Of a stretch of 64,000 bases of DNA, positions 45,621 through 57,798 are shown piece by piece. The notes beneath the pieces are model-generated. The model did not search any database and was not told where the DNA came from. It was given only the letters and a program-made list of their open reading frames with translations. The position numbers and the translations under genes are program-made. The stretch's first letter is position 1. Every line of letters begins with the position of its first letter. The DNA comes from Bactrocera neohumeralis (lineage: Eukaryota; Arthropoda; Insecta; Diptera; Tephritidae). The stretch spans positions 71,673,528 through 71,737,527 of the forward strand of contig NC_065921.1 in NCBI RefSeq assembly GCF_024586455.1, written 5' to 3'.

Positions 45621-45689
45621 ATTATAATTTAAATAGCATAGAAAATACTAGTTTTAAACTAATACATTTCGAACTAGTTTGATGCCGTA

Positions 45690-46920
45690 ATCTTCTGTAT
45701 ACTTACTTACTTATGTTGAGAATGCTCCACTTTTCATTGCCGTTCAATGGCATTTGACAAGTGTTATTGCGGTTTGCTATTGTTGTTCTGTTTATTTACA
45801 CGAATCTCTATGAGACGCCGCCAAGATGCTGCAAATGTGTAGACACTAAAGTGAGGCATTTATTTATGACAAAATATATACGGTAACGTTATGTGAGTTG
45901 GCAAGGTCGTTGGAGGAAAATTACTTGTTGCAGATTCGCAAGCGAAAAACAATGGGTTTTCAACTAACAACAAAAACAACATGACAACAAAGTATTCAGA
46001 AAATAATTAAGCACATTATGGCAAATAGTAGGGTTGGGAGAAACTAAGCAGAGTTGCCACTGATGAAGATTTCAGATTTCTCATGACATTGGTGTAGAAC
46101 ACTACAGTTTCTCCGCGTGGCATTGCAGCGCTCAGCTGTAAATTTTATATAATTTATATATACATATATGTGTGTAAAGTTATTTTTATTTTTTCACCTT
46201 TTCGTGCTCTTTTGCGCACTGCCATTGCCTGCCTTTGCAATTGTTCGCTGTTTGCGGAAACATGATGCTGCATTTTACACCGTTTTTGTTCGCAGTTTTC
46301 CTGCCTTTGCATTCGCATTGTAAACTTTATTTATTGTTATAATTGAACGACACTTTTATGCTTAGTTATTGTTAATGACAACAATAAAAACAACAACAAC
46401 TTTACTCATTTCAGCCACTAAAGAGTCGAAGTAAAACGGGCGTTACTTGGCGCTTCGGGCAAAACAAAGTGAGACGACAAAGGAAACGAGGAGGCGAGAG
46501 AAGCTGTATAATCAGCTTACAAGAGGTAAATGCTTTCGAATTGTTTAAGTAATTTATTGTGCTAGAAGGTTAAGTAACATGAATTTATTAGCGCGGCGCC
46601 AAATGAGCGTGTCTAATAGCTAAAGTAGCAGTAAAGTAATGTAAATTTTGGCTGCTTGAAAAAATCGAATTATTAAATCGTTGCCCGTTGCGTTGTGGTG
46701 TGTGTTAAATTAATTTGTTGATTTATGAAAAACGCGGAAACTATTATTAATCAAAATTTTTTTGTATTTGTTACAAAAAAAAATTGAAAATTATTTATAC
46801 TCATAAAAAGGAGCAGGAAAGAATTGAATTTTTTTGTTGGATTATATAACTGAACGCAGTTAAAATAAGGATATTTGTTTATTTCACATATTTCATAAAT
46901 TCCTTTTTTAAACTTATAGA
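45690..46920. other. No gene recognised
   Basis: Ordinary sequence. One isolated agagttgccac at 46049 matches the satellite core in the orientation of arrays A-C. No ORF or transposon feature. Confidence 0.4.
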
Positions 46921-46949
46921 AAAAAAATTAATCAAATTTAGAAAAAAAA

Positions 46950-49110
46950 GTTTAAATAGCTGGCAACCTTTCGCAGAAATATGTTCCATAAAAATAGCAG
47001 TGAAGCAACTTAGTTTAATAGATGTATATTTTTTACAATTACAATTATATTTCTTAGAATACGAAGTATCAAATAGGTGGCAACGCTCTTCACAATTTTA
47101 TTCGATATGCTATACAAATATTTTAAGGGTACTTTCATATAATATATACATATATATTAGAGTGATTCAAAAAAAAATTTTTTTTTTTCGTTTGGTACTC
47201 GGAAAAATAGGTTCCTAGACACCTCTAAGAAAGCCTCTCCAAATATGAGTTTTTAATTGTAACGGGAAGGTCCTCCTACATACAGTTTTCTATTTTATCT
47301 TATTATCAGATAGAAAATTTATATCTCGCTTCCAATATAAGATTTTGTTGGAAATTGAATGCTCTACAATAAAGGTGTTTTAAGATTTTTTCGTAAACCC
47401 AAACGTTAAAAAGATATTAACAGTTAAAGTTTGACTATTTTTGGGAAAATTTTTTATTTCTTATGAATTTTATAACTCAATGAAAAGAAATTATTATTAT
47501 TACTTTTTTCCACCAATTTAATATAAAATAAAATTTTCATTATGTGGCAACCCTCTTCAAAATTATAATTGGGATATTTCTCAAATTCTTCTTTTTATAC
47601 CTAGTATAATGAAAAAACAATTCTTTTAAAATTTATTTAAGGAAATTTTTGAAATAGTTGGCATCCCTGCTCAGAAATCTATTCCACAAAAATATGTTTC
47701 ACTCAATTTACTTTAATACCCATATACATACTAATACTTTTTTGTTTTTCATCAATTTAATATAAAATTAAATTTTTATTCGTTATGAAATATTTGGCAG
47801 CTCTGCTCAGAATTTTATTAGATAAAAATATGTAAAAAGCAATTTAGTAAAATACACATATACTAATATTTCACTTTTTTTCATAAATTTAATATAAAAT
47901 AAAATTTTTATTAGTTGGCAACTCTATTTAAAACTGTAATAGAGATACTATGTCACATATTTTTCAAATTTTATCTAGCAAAATTAAAAAAAAAAAACAA
48001 AAAAAAATTTTTTTAATACCTAGTATATTGAAAAAACGATTTTTCAAAATTTATTTTTAAAAAAATTTGAAATAGTTGACAACCCTGCGCAGAAATCTAT
48101 TGTACAAAAATATTTATAAACTAATTTAGTATAATATATATAAACAAATACTTCATAAAATTAATATAAAATAAAATTTTTATTAATTGGCAATCTGCTT
48201 CAAAATTATTAGAAAGATGTTATTTCATATGTTTTTCAAATTCATACTATTATCAATATTGAAATAACAATTTTTCAACATTTATTAAAAAAAAATTCCA
48301 AATTTCCAATTTTTCCACTTGATTATAATTATTTATATTAATACTTCACTTTTTTATCAATTTATTATAAATTTTTTTTTTATTAGTTGGCAACCCTATT
48401 CAGCATTTTGTTTTAACTGTAAGCTCCGTAAAGCTCTACAACTTGTTGCTCATAATGCAGATATCACTTATTTTTTTAATTTGTTGTTATAAGTTTGTTG
48501 TTTTAATGAAATGTTTCAAAGAGCTGGCAACTCTTTTCAAAAATAACTTCGACAAAAATGTTTTAAAACAGTTTAGCATTAAAATGAACAAATAACAGTT
48601 GTAATTTTTTACAATTGTATCAATTTAATAGATTGGGAAATTTCGAATAGGTGGCAACCCTATGCAAATTTTGTTGTAAGCTCCGTTAAGCTCTACCGTT
48701 TGCTGCTCACAGTGAAGCATAGTGCTCCTCATTACTTAAATTCACTGCTACAAGTTTTGTATGTCTATTTATATTTAATTAAAATTTTAAACAGTTGGCA
48801 ACCCTTCTCAGAAGTACTATCTAAAATATATTTTTAACTCATTTAGCGTTATAATAAATGTAAAATAATTATAATTTTTTATTATTATATCAATATCAAT
48901 ACAGAACACGAAATATCGAATGGCTGGCAACCCTATGTAAGATTTTATTTTAACTGTAGGCCCCGCTAACTGCTTTGGTTTTATGCATATAATGAAGCTA
49001 CTCTTTTTTATTTAAATTTTTCACCACACATTTTGAAAGAAATGACATCCTTCTAATTAATTTTGCTGGACATTTTGAAAGGTATGGCAACCTTTCAAAC
49101 TGTTTTTTTT
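46950..49110 (-). repeat. GTTGCCA-core satellite array D (opposite orientation)
   Basis: The reverse-complement core (t)ggcaac recurs near 46962, 47081, 47545, 47915, 48388, 48522, 48650, 48797, 48922 and 49085, with degenerate copies at 47659, 47794, 48075 and 48188. Spacing is 110-160 bp. From 48388 rightward the units are dimeric (about 262-272 bp): every second core reads caaccctat and is followed by ttttaactgtaagctccg or a close variant. The left third contains a possible insertion or decayed region at 47150-47540. Very AT-rich. Confidence 0.75.
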
Positions 49111-49445
49111 TTCATTTAATTAATTGAATTGTTAGCCTCTTAAAAATATTTTAGTTTGCTACCCACATTGTAATATTTGAAACCTAATATTTTCCACAGC
49201 GACCTTAATCCAATCTTGTGGAGTTACTTGCACCCTGTTTTGAGAAACTCCAGGTTCTTAATTGCCCAAAAGGAGGATTTGCTTAAACTTACTGTGACAA
49301 TTTGACAATTCTATGCGTTGATGCTACGTCACGTCTTTGTGATGCTCGTAAGAACTATCATTTTATTTACCAGAGCACATTTCACTCATATGTAGAGAGC
49401 GCAAAAGAATGAACTCTCCCGGATGATTATAAAATATAAATTCAT

Positions 49446-50094
49446 TAGGTTAGGTTACGTTGCACTGGCTGGCTGTCAAGCTATACATAGAAATTATTTC
49501 AGGTTTGCACCGCAACCTAATGTCGTACATAGACCCACAGGTCCTTTGTAATGCCAGTTAGAGGTTCAATATGAGCTAAAGTTTATGTCGTGCAGGACGT
49601 CAACGCTTTTTCCGAAATTGAATAGAGATTTAATATCTAATTCTGATACTTCATCTATTCGCTTGTACTGCGAAGCTCATAAATATCTAAGCCGAGTTTT
49701 AGATAAGAGCGGACATAAGCAAAGCAGTTGCTCCAGCGTCTCTCCCAAGCCTACCTACTTTTCTGCACTTTCTACATGTTTTATCATTGGTAAAGCCCAT
49801 ACGACTCTCAGTTGATGCCAGTAAGTTGTGACCTGTGACTGGTCTAACAATCGGCCTGCAGTCTTTTCGAGATCGTATGAGTAGAAAGCTTGCATGCTTG
49901 CCTTCCGCTCCCTTGCACATGTTTTTGACGATCTTGCATGCCCCTAAGGTATTCCATCTCACCTTGATCCGTTTGTCAGTCAGAAAGAACTTGTGGTCTG
50001 GAACCCGGTGTATTGATTTATGACATCTTTTAATAATAAAGAGTATTAATTTCAATTTCTCACCTCTTCTAAGTTTCACAACATTTTCGTGCAC
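49446..50094 (-). pseudogene. RNase H-type non-LTR retrotransposon 3' remnant
   Basis: Left boundary attaggttaggttacg (49445) is the inverted (TAACC)n tail. Minus strand: PVTGHNLLASTESRMGFTND with CRKCRKVG (49760-49850), then after a frameshift GETLEQLLCLCPLLSKTRLR (49690-49750) and ELDIKSLFNFGKSVDVL (49595-49650), i.e. the LxGHxLLxxHxxRMG ... ETxEQLLCxCP ... C-terminus of the family. The RNase H core upstream is not readable. Confidence 0.7.
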
Positions 50095-50099
50095 TTATT

Positions 50100-50640
50100 A
50101 GTCTATATGTATTAACTCGTTTTAACGCGCTCTAAATTGTAACTGAAATATTATCGTTTGTTGTTTAATTCACCCAAAAAATAAATAGATTTCGAAAAGT
50201 CAGCAACTGAATTGCTTCGGCGAAATAATCTAAAATGCTTTAGCTATAAAATGAAATTTTTCAATTTTGTATCTCAGCGATTTGATTAATTGCAGCGAGT
50301 AATGGCTCTAAATTGCTAAATGTCTTTAGTGTTCTTTTATTTATGGAAGCCATTAATGTTGCCGATTTTTTCAGTGTTTATCTAATGTATCAGCATCAAC
50401 AAAGATACATGTACATATGTATATCTATAAAAAATACAAAATTGTCGGTATTTCTATTTAAACTATAAGAAGCTGGCTTAGTATTTAAGTTCTTTATTAA
50501 AAATGATATCGGATGGTATGTAGTTCCGCTTTTATAGCTCAGGTGCAGGTTAAAGAGGTTTGTCAAGGTCGACTAAATTTGAGATTAATTAGAATATTTT
50601 AACCTTTTTCATAAAATTGAATTAAAAAGTAAAAACTTTA
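50100..50640. other. No gene recognised
   Basis: AT-rich sequence, no repeat or coding signature recognised. Confidence 0.4.
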
Positions 50641-51000
50641 AATTCGCCCGCACCGAAGCTGCGATACCCTTCACAGTTGCATTTATTATAGAAACTATGC
50701 TTTATGTTTAACGCAATTTGAAAACTAAACCGTTTCGGTTAGGTCTTTCGAATCTTCAAGTCAAACAAAAAAAAACAGAAGATTCCTGACAAGAATTTTG
50801 AGCGGACCGTTTGTATGGAGGCATATAGTATTCTATAAGGATTCGATCTGAACAATTTCTTCAGATATTGCACTCCTGTCCTGGACAAAACCCCGATTAT
50901 TAGAAAAACAAGGATGTGTGGAAAATTTCAGAGTGATATTTCAAAACCTGAGTTTCTAGTTTTCGTATTAGCCGACTTAAAAACATACAACGTCTCGTGT
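50640..51000 (-). mobile_element. Helitron-like dispersed repeat fragment
   Basis: Starts with gcaccgaagctgcgataccc and ttcacagttgcattta (3' end, reversed). Then come ggaccgtttgtatggaggca and ttcgatctgaacaatttctt (one tandem unit, reversed), and gtggaaaatttcagagtgat toward the 5' part. Same order as the 58.5-58.87 kb copy. Non-coding. Confidence 0.55.
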
Positions 51001-51004
51001 ATTT

Positions 51005-51400
51005 AACGTGGGTTACTGCTGAAGACAGTTGATCAGCGCCCTGAAAATGTCAGGCATTTCCTGTACCAATTTCTGGCTGTGTGAAAGGGACACACTAACC
51101 ACCTTGGTAGGTTTCGAGGCCCATCTAAAACCTCTGCTGTACTTTGTGTTCGGCACACGCTTGCAATGTAACTTCACATTCAACTGAGTAATTGTCAGTT
51201 TTTCCTGCGCTGTGGTTTTATCCAAAACCAACACGATACTGCCCGAGAGGCCAATCCGCATGAGCAGGTTGGAGCGATCTTCAAGGGCTCCTGCTTCCTG
51301 TCTTACCAGAATTAAATCTCCGGTCAGACCTCTTAGCCGAAACTAATAGCAGTTGAGCTTTCATACTGCTCTGGAGACCAGGGGTTGGACCCCATACGCA
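51005..51400 (-). mobile_element. Second copy of the 401-bp dispersed repeat
   Basis: Inverted, diverged copy of 5042-5442. On the minus strand it has an open frame of 82 codons (51013-51261) with LNVKLHCKRVPNTKYSRGFR and SKPTKVVSVSLSHS. The equivalent peptide in the 5-kb copy differs at many positions yet keeps the frame over about 50 residues. No flanking duplication was found here. Family not recognised. Confidence 0.6.
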
Positions 51401-51419
51401 CTCACCACTCACACAAGAA

Positions 51420-52850
51420 GTTAACTCTAACACCTAGTTGAACGGCTTCGACGCCTAAACAATTCACGCGCAGACGACCCTAAGCTTTCGGCATTCCGAC
51501 TAGTGGAGATCATACCGCCAACATCTAACATTCATCAGTCCAGCTAATCGCCATACCACCCAGATCCCTAATGTCCGAGTACATCAGGCATTGTAAAGAC
51601 GGATAAACGGAGATAACTAACATAAATTGACTCAACTCACTGCTTGTTCAGTTCACGGACCGTTCCCACGACACTGGGGTCTACGTAACCGGAACGGGCT
51701 CGGATTTTTCGGCAGCATTCTTCAAAAATATTTTAGGAATGTTTTCTGCCGCCAAAACTACAATACGACAACCTAAAGTAAAAGGAAAAAGTAGTTTAGT
51801 AGCGCATAATGTGAAACGAAATGACTAATCAAATTTTGAAAGATGGCGGCCAACAAGTATAGGATCAGAACCATTCAGAAGTTTCAAATAAAGCTTAATA
51901 AAGATCACTTTTTACGGTATTCACTGGTCTCTGCAGACTAAAGTGACCAGTGCAATAAATGGGTTTTCGGTCGACGGAAAACTGTCGTTTATGCATCCCT
52001 GTGGCGAAGGCAACCGAAAACCCGCTCCACGCTTGCAAGGCGATTGCAAAAAGAAGCAGTATAGATAACTGAGTGACCTATTCGTAAAAGATTTATGTAG
52101 CCTACATTAACCGAAGTACAACGTTAGGCTTCCTTAATGCGCGGCGCTGGGTCTGAAGTTGAAATGAGTTGTCTCCTTACTCATTTCACAATTGAAGAAA
52201 GTTCGTTGTAGTCTTATATTTGTAACTAACTATCTAATCATACAATATTTAATTATTATCTGTGGAGCTACTGGTCTACTTCCACCTATTAATACCTTTC
52301 AAAGTGGACTGATGAGGTAAAGTACTTCTGTATGGCTGTTGGTGTTTGTCAAAGGCATCTTCATCCCTAATAAACTCAAAGTTTTTATTAAACATACCAA
52401 ACTTTTATAATTTAGCAAGTTCGCTGAAGTTTTGTTGTTGTATCCATATCTTATGTACTTGCGCCGAAATCAGGTAAGTTTCATTAATTTGAAGCGCTGA
52501 CAAGTTTTCACCTGAAATTGCGGCCAATTGCAACACGAAGTGGTCGTGAATTTTCCCTTTCCAGTTTAACCAGCTCCGGCGAACACGATTTGCTGCACCA
52601 GTTGCCCAGTTGTTCACATATTTTTAACAACTTAAATAAAGCAGCGAGTTTCACTTGTGCGATCCTGTGATATCGCAGCATCTCCCGCACATACCCAGCC
52701 ACATAAGCAGAGACAGCCAGACAAATGTATAACACGAGTGTATGTGTGTGCGTGTACTTGTAGCGCATTCACTATTTGGACACTTATTAACGTGCCTACA
52801 TAACTACAAACATACACATATATATATATATTTACATTCATACATATACA
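51420..52850. other. No gene recognised
   Basis: Unclassified. 51640-51790 (ggtctacgtaaccggaacgg) looks like older transposon sequence but could not be assigned. Open frames on the minus strand at 52405-52841 lack motifs. Confidence 0.35.
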
Positions 52851-53950
52851 TATACATATGTATATAAGTAGTTACATTGCGGCCGCGCAGCCAACGCAGT
52901 CTTTAACACGGCACAGTATAAATTCATTGAAGAGTTTACGCGCCCTGGCCACTCAGCGCGTTTCACTTTGCCGCATGCCACCATTATTACTCGCAGTTGT
53001 TTTGCGCTTATTTGCTGCCATGCCGCTTTGGCGTAATTTGACGTTGTCCATCTGCGCCAATATGGTTGGCGATAAGTGGCGCAGCTAATCTCTGATGTGA
53101 AAATTATCGGTTTACAACAGCAATAACAACGCCAACAATGCGCGCACACGGCGCAAAGGGTTGCACGGAGCCCTACCATTGTGTACACAGACGCCGCGCC
53201 GCGAGCGAGTGAGCGATAAGCCCAATAATAATAACACCAGATCTCCATGCAGCAACACACATACAGTACATACATACCGACATTTAGTTGTAACTCTAGG
53301 CGTTCGGACAATGAAACGGCATACACACAACGACGCGCGCGCTTACGGCGCGTAGAAGCAATGAGGCGCTGCACCACAATAAAGGTGGGCGCGCGCGCGC
53401 GCAACACAAAGCGCGCTACAATTTTTATGTTTATTGCGCCTTAATAACGCGTGTTTACAAACAAAACGCGTCCATGTCCGTCCGTCCACCTCCACTGCGC
53501 CGTGCCGGTCACGCTACCCTTTTCACTTTCTACCTTCGCTCTAGTTGGTAGACAACCGCGCGCGTCTCCGCGCCCTCACTTGGTGCCACGGTTTCAGGCG
53601 CGCCAACTGCACAATCAGTGGCCGACAATCATTGGCGCTGCGTCTGCTGTTTTGGCACTTTGTGCGCCAATAATTTGCGACTGCGCCTGGTGGCTGCGTC
53701 TGCGTGTTGCCCATAATGGCAGTGCGTTTGCATCTGCGGCTGTGTCTGCGCATGCGCACGCGCACGCGTTACACAAAACAAATTATAGGTTGATGCGCGC
53801 AATAAGTGTGCAGAAAGTGCCCGGATTTTATTGTATATTGGCAGCTGGCGGCGTTTCTCTCTATGCGTTTCTAGGCTTCTTCAACATTCTTCGTGTACTG
53901 CCGAGCGCCACCGCATAGTGTAACACAACGCGCTTAAATTGTACTGAATG
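52850..53950. promoter_or_regulatory. GC-rich island, possible regulatory or first-exon DNA
   Basis: The longest GC- and CpG-rich stretch in the window, against a strongly AT-rich background. It contains a tatataag TATA-like word at about 52859, an alternating gcgcgcgcgcgcgcgc run at 53389-53404 and a gcatgcgcacgcgcacgcg run near 53750 (both able to adopt Z-DNA). Long open frames exist on both strands (52838-53407 minus, 53451-53918 plus) but none has recognisable motifs or splice sites, and high GC alone lengthens open frames. A promoter or regulatory island is the cautious reading. Confidence 0.3.
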
Positions 53951-54905
53951 TAACGAATGATGGGTCACAAGTTAGCGCTTGCGCTTGAAAATGGAGAGTT
54001 GCGTTGGATAGTGAATCTTTAATGCCTTATCAAAGGATTCATGTTATGCTGGAAAAATGTTCTTTGTGAGTCATTCTGAAAGTTGAGAGAAGATGAGCGC
54101 GCTTAACTAATAAGTTGAGCATCCGTTTTTCAATAACTTTTTTCGATCAAACAATTCTTGAACTCCATAAGGCCGTATCCTTCTTTGCTAAAACAACTGG
54201 GGGTATGCCAAAAACTCTGTCGGGAAACTTAACCTACATATCTCTATTCGTATTTATTATAGTCAGTATTATAGGTATGTAAAGATAAATTCGGCGAGAT
54301 CTACTAACTCTATCATAACCAAATAAGTCATACGCCTAAAAGGTTCATAGGTCCACAAAAACTCAACGTGAGAATTATTGGCAATTAAAGTAGAACTGAG
54401 ATTGACACCGAGTTTCCTTTGATGAGTTGCTTCTTATGTATAAACTCGTTGAGAATTATACACAATTATTCGTAAAAATGAATGAAATTAACGCAAGGTC
54501 CATGGAAGAGAGAATAATGAGTTATTTCTTATAAAACTGTTTGAGAATTGCTATAAAAAAACGAATGAAATTTAAATCAAAAAAAAAAATTGGTTAAAAT
54601 CGCGTAATCCTGTATATTTTATTGATAAACGCCGCAGTGTACTTTGCAGATAGTGAAATTATTAGGGTTTTCCTAGCGGTGAAATTAGTTTCATGCCACA
54701 TATAGATGCGTACGATGGCTGTGCGTTGATTGGATGCACTTTTCGTTTAACCGACAGTGCGTTGCCGAGAAATGAGATTTTAATAAATAAGTAGAAGCAC
54801 TACATGGGTTTCTAGGGCAATTTTGAAGTAGCACCCAGTGAGCAATGAGTAATATGGTAGTGATCGAGATGGTGACGAGTTTAATGGTACAAAATGGACT
54901 ACGTT
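53951..54905. other. No gene recognised
   Basis: Ordinary AT-rich sequence with no recognised repeat or coding signal. Confidence 0.4.
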
Positions 54906-54909
54906 CGAA

Positions 54910-55800
54910 TAAGTGCTAGGGTTGATTCAAAGACTAAAGATTCTTCCTGATCAGCTTTGAACGCTGATTTTTTGTGATACTTTTAAAAATGATCTTGTTC
55001 ACAAAACGACGAAATTTTTTTCCTAAAAAACTGAAAGTATGTCCACCGAGCTCTTTCAACCGCAGTTTGGCAAAAACCAGGCAGTAGAGGAGGAAGAGAC
55101 TAGAAGACTCCACCTCACCTTGTTCCATACAGCTTGAAAATCATACAATGTATTTAGCTTCACGATCTTCCTAAGATCCCAAAAGCGGCGATTAGGAGCT
55201 TGCTAATGGCAAGTAATGCAGAGGACCTCTTATTTTGCACTCTGGTCTAAAAGGATCTCCCAACCGCAAGCACTTAAGCAAATCATATAAAAAAGAAGTC
55301 TGATATTATTGACAAATATCTCGGATAGAAGACAGAATATAATTGAGGTTTTGCAATGCGAGCTATGGTCTGTTTTGCCCTCTCCTATATCACATATGGT
55401 CACAAAGGTCCAGCACTCTGAATAGATGGATCCAAGAGCCTTCAGCCCGCTTCTACAAATTCTGGCCAATCTAGAATTAGATCATCTGGAGTTTCTTGTT
55501 CCACGTCGCAAAATCGGCAGTTTTCACAAGAGGCTATGCCAGTTGGACAAGTGCTTATTAGCCTGCAGAGCTCTGTATGAAGCGCGACAAGACCGAATTT
55601 GTCTCAGGGGAGATTGATCATATCACTAAACCTTTCCAGGATGTAACCTCCCAGTAGTAGCTTGGCGTGGCGTATTCCTGTTGCCTGCTGGAAGATCTCG
55701 GACACTCCTTCAATAGTGTTGAGCGCACTGTCAGCGAGCTCAAGGCCAGTAAGCTGAATTGATTAGATCTGTTCTAAAATCTTCTGATAGAATTATCTTA
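54910..55800 (-). pseudogene. RNase H-type non-LTR retrotransposon 3' remnant
   Basis: Minus strand: VESSSLFLLYCLVFAKLRLK followed by ELGGHTFSFLGKKFRRFVNK (55000-55110), the C-terminal tail. The left edge shares tagggttgat with the 19.88-kb copy but has no TTAGG run. Upstream are gcgcactgtcagcgagctcaaggc (in pieces) near 55725 and similar words also found at 21.03 and 63.6 kb, in the region that encodes RNase H in the 21-kb copy. Many stops. Confidence 0.6.
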
Positions 55801-56465
55801 CTACACAAAAAGAAAGGTTCGCCAAACTGCCGAGCTCACGGATCTTAGCCGTATAAAAATTCGCGCCCTTTCCGGTTGTGGAAAAATTAATATGTTTTTT
55901 TTGGTTTTTTTATTATTTTTATAACCATATTTGGTAGGCATGTTAATATCAACATTGAGTACTTACCAAAACTAAAGACTTCATTCCAACCAAGAACTAG
56001 CTTATGACTCTGACTTCTCTCTGACTTCAAATGAAAGTAAAAGTCCAATGGTAAATGTTTACTGGGTTATCGATGCCAACAATGATGCCAATAAGGCGTT
56101 ACATTGTATTGGCAGTTCTAGGGCATATGCCGCGGCATTGGAACCCAGACGCAAGCATAGGGAAATAAAGGCGCATAAACTGCTGGTCACTGTGTGATGG
56201 ACTCCAGGCAGGCAGAGGTGCCATAATAGCAGATCACTTTGTGCCACATTATGGCGTAAAAGTGCAAATCCAGTTCAGCGGTTATTCTCGTGCACTTATA
56301 ATGTACTTATAGCACACATATTTGTACATATACAAACACACGGGTGTTTGTATGGATGGGAAGTCTGTTTAAAGACCCGATAACCGTTTCGTTTGATTTT
56401 GATTTTGACTTCATAAGAGTGACCATTTGAAAGGAAAGGTAGGCAAATAAATTTTTATATCCAGA
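55801..56465. other. No gene recognised
   Basis: No recognisable element. Tg/ac-rich short tracts near 56320. Confidence 0.4.
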
Positions 56466-56469
56466 AAAG

Positions 56470-57470
56470 GTAAATTCAAAACAAATTAGTCAGATCAGAT
56501 CACTTTAAAGTACAGCTGCCATACAAACCGAACGATCAAAATATTGTCTTTATATATAAAACTTTTTTATTTGTTGAGATATCCTCACAAAATTTTGTAG
56601 GAACTACCATCCCAGGCAATGATATATTCTCCGAAGAAATCGTTCAGATCGGACCACTATAATATATAGCTGTCATACAAACCGATCAATCAAAATTATG
56701 TTCTTATATGTGAAACTTTTTTATTTGTTGAGATATCCTCATGAAATTTCGCGTGAATTACCAACTGGGTCAACGATATACTCTGTGAAGAAATTGTTCA
56801 GATCAAACAACTATAACATATAGCTGCCATACAAACTGGTCAGAAAAATTCTGTAGTTGAAATTTTTTTATTTGTTGAGATATCCTGATGAATTACTAAC
56901 CAAGCAGGAATATATTCTCCGAAGAAATTGTTCAGATCAGATTATAAGATACATGCAAAAAACCGATCTAAAAATCATGTCCTTTATGCAAAACTTTTTA
57001 TTTTTGAATATCCTTACAAATTTCGTATCCAAATAACAAAATATATTTTTCGAAGAAATTGTTCAGAATTACTATAACATAAGCTCATACAAACTGATCA
57101 ATCAAAATTCTGTAGTTGTATGGAAAATTTTTTTATTTGTTGAGATATCCTGACAAAATTTCGCATGAATTACTAACTAAGCAGCAATATATTCTCCGAA
57201 GAAATTGTTCAGATCGGACCACTATAAGCTATAGCTGCATATAAACCGATCATCAAAATGTCATACAAACTTTTTTATTTGAGATATCCTCATTACCAAC
57301 TAAGTCAACAATATATTCTCCGAAGAAATTGTTCAGATCGGGCTACTATAACATATAGCTGTCATACAAACTGATCAACCAAAATCCAGTATGCTACATG
57401 AAACGCTGCTGTGAAGGGTATTACAAGTATAGCTACGATGCGGCCGAAATTAATTTTTTTAACGTTTCTC
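56470..57470 (+). mobile_element. Helitron-like element with about 155-bp internal tandem repeats, second array
   Basis: Units marked by agct(g)ccatacaaac near 56512, 56669, 56823, about 57090, 57231 and 57357, with one heavily deleted unit near 56955. Each carries acttttttatttgttgagat and tattctccgaagaaattgtt. The array ends with the 3' blocks tgctgtgaagggtattac at 57405. Same family as 17.3-18.7 kb, with units of a different subtype (ttctccgaagaaattgttca instead of tctccaaataatttc). No ORF. Confidence 0.7.
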
Positions 57471-57549
57471 ACTGCTAAACTCCGCTTCAATTTCCATCAA
57501 TGGATTTTCCATTTTCCAAAGAAATTTATAAACTGTCACAGCAGTCTGG

Positions 57550-57730
57550 TCACTCAATACTCGTACTCGCTTTCCCCCAACTCAATCGCTTTTTGCGCAA
57601 ATTTCTTTCGATTTCCCATCGAACTATTTTCTCAGTGCAAACCAGCTCTGCTGCCTGCACGCCTGCCCGCTTGGCGCTGCTGTTGTGCGACACTTCAGTT
57701 AGTCAGTCAGTGAGTTAGTCGGTGAGGCTG
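57550..57730 (+). promoter_or_regulatory. Possible insect promoter-like segment
   Basis: A GC-richer stretch ends in a cluster of initiator-like words (cttcagttagtcagtcagtg at 57693-57712); TCAGT is the fly initiator consensus. No TATA box sits at the usual distance, and no downstream coding exon is recognised. A long (AC)n run follows at 57760-57797. Only suggestive. Confidence 0.2.
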
Positions 57731-57759
57731 CGAAGATTTGTAGCCACCACTGACCACAC

Positions 57760-57760
57760 A

Positions 57761-57797
<37 letters not shown>
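57760..57797. repeat. (AC)n microsatellite
   Basis: Uninterrupted cacaca... dinucleotide run of about 36 bases. The sequence to 58480 beyond it is AT-rich with tgtatatgtgtgtg-type tracts and no gene. Confidence 0.9.

Positions 57798-57798
<1 letters not shown>

Noticed and set aside
52838..53407. 189-codon open frame on the minus strand in the GC-rich island
   Set aside because: Low-complexity, cysteine/tyrosine/valine-rich translation driven by GC-rich and tatacatat simple sequence. No start context, domain or splice signals.
53451..53918. 155-codon open frame on the plus strand
   Set aside because: High GC lengthens open frames on both strands here, and the peptide resembles no family and has no supporting splice pattern.
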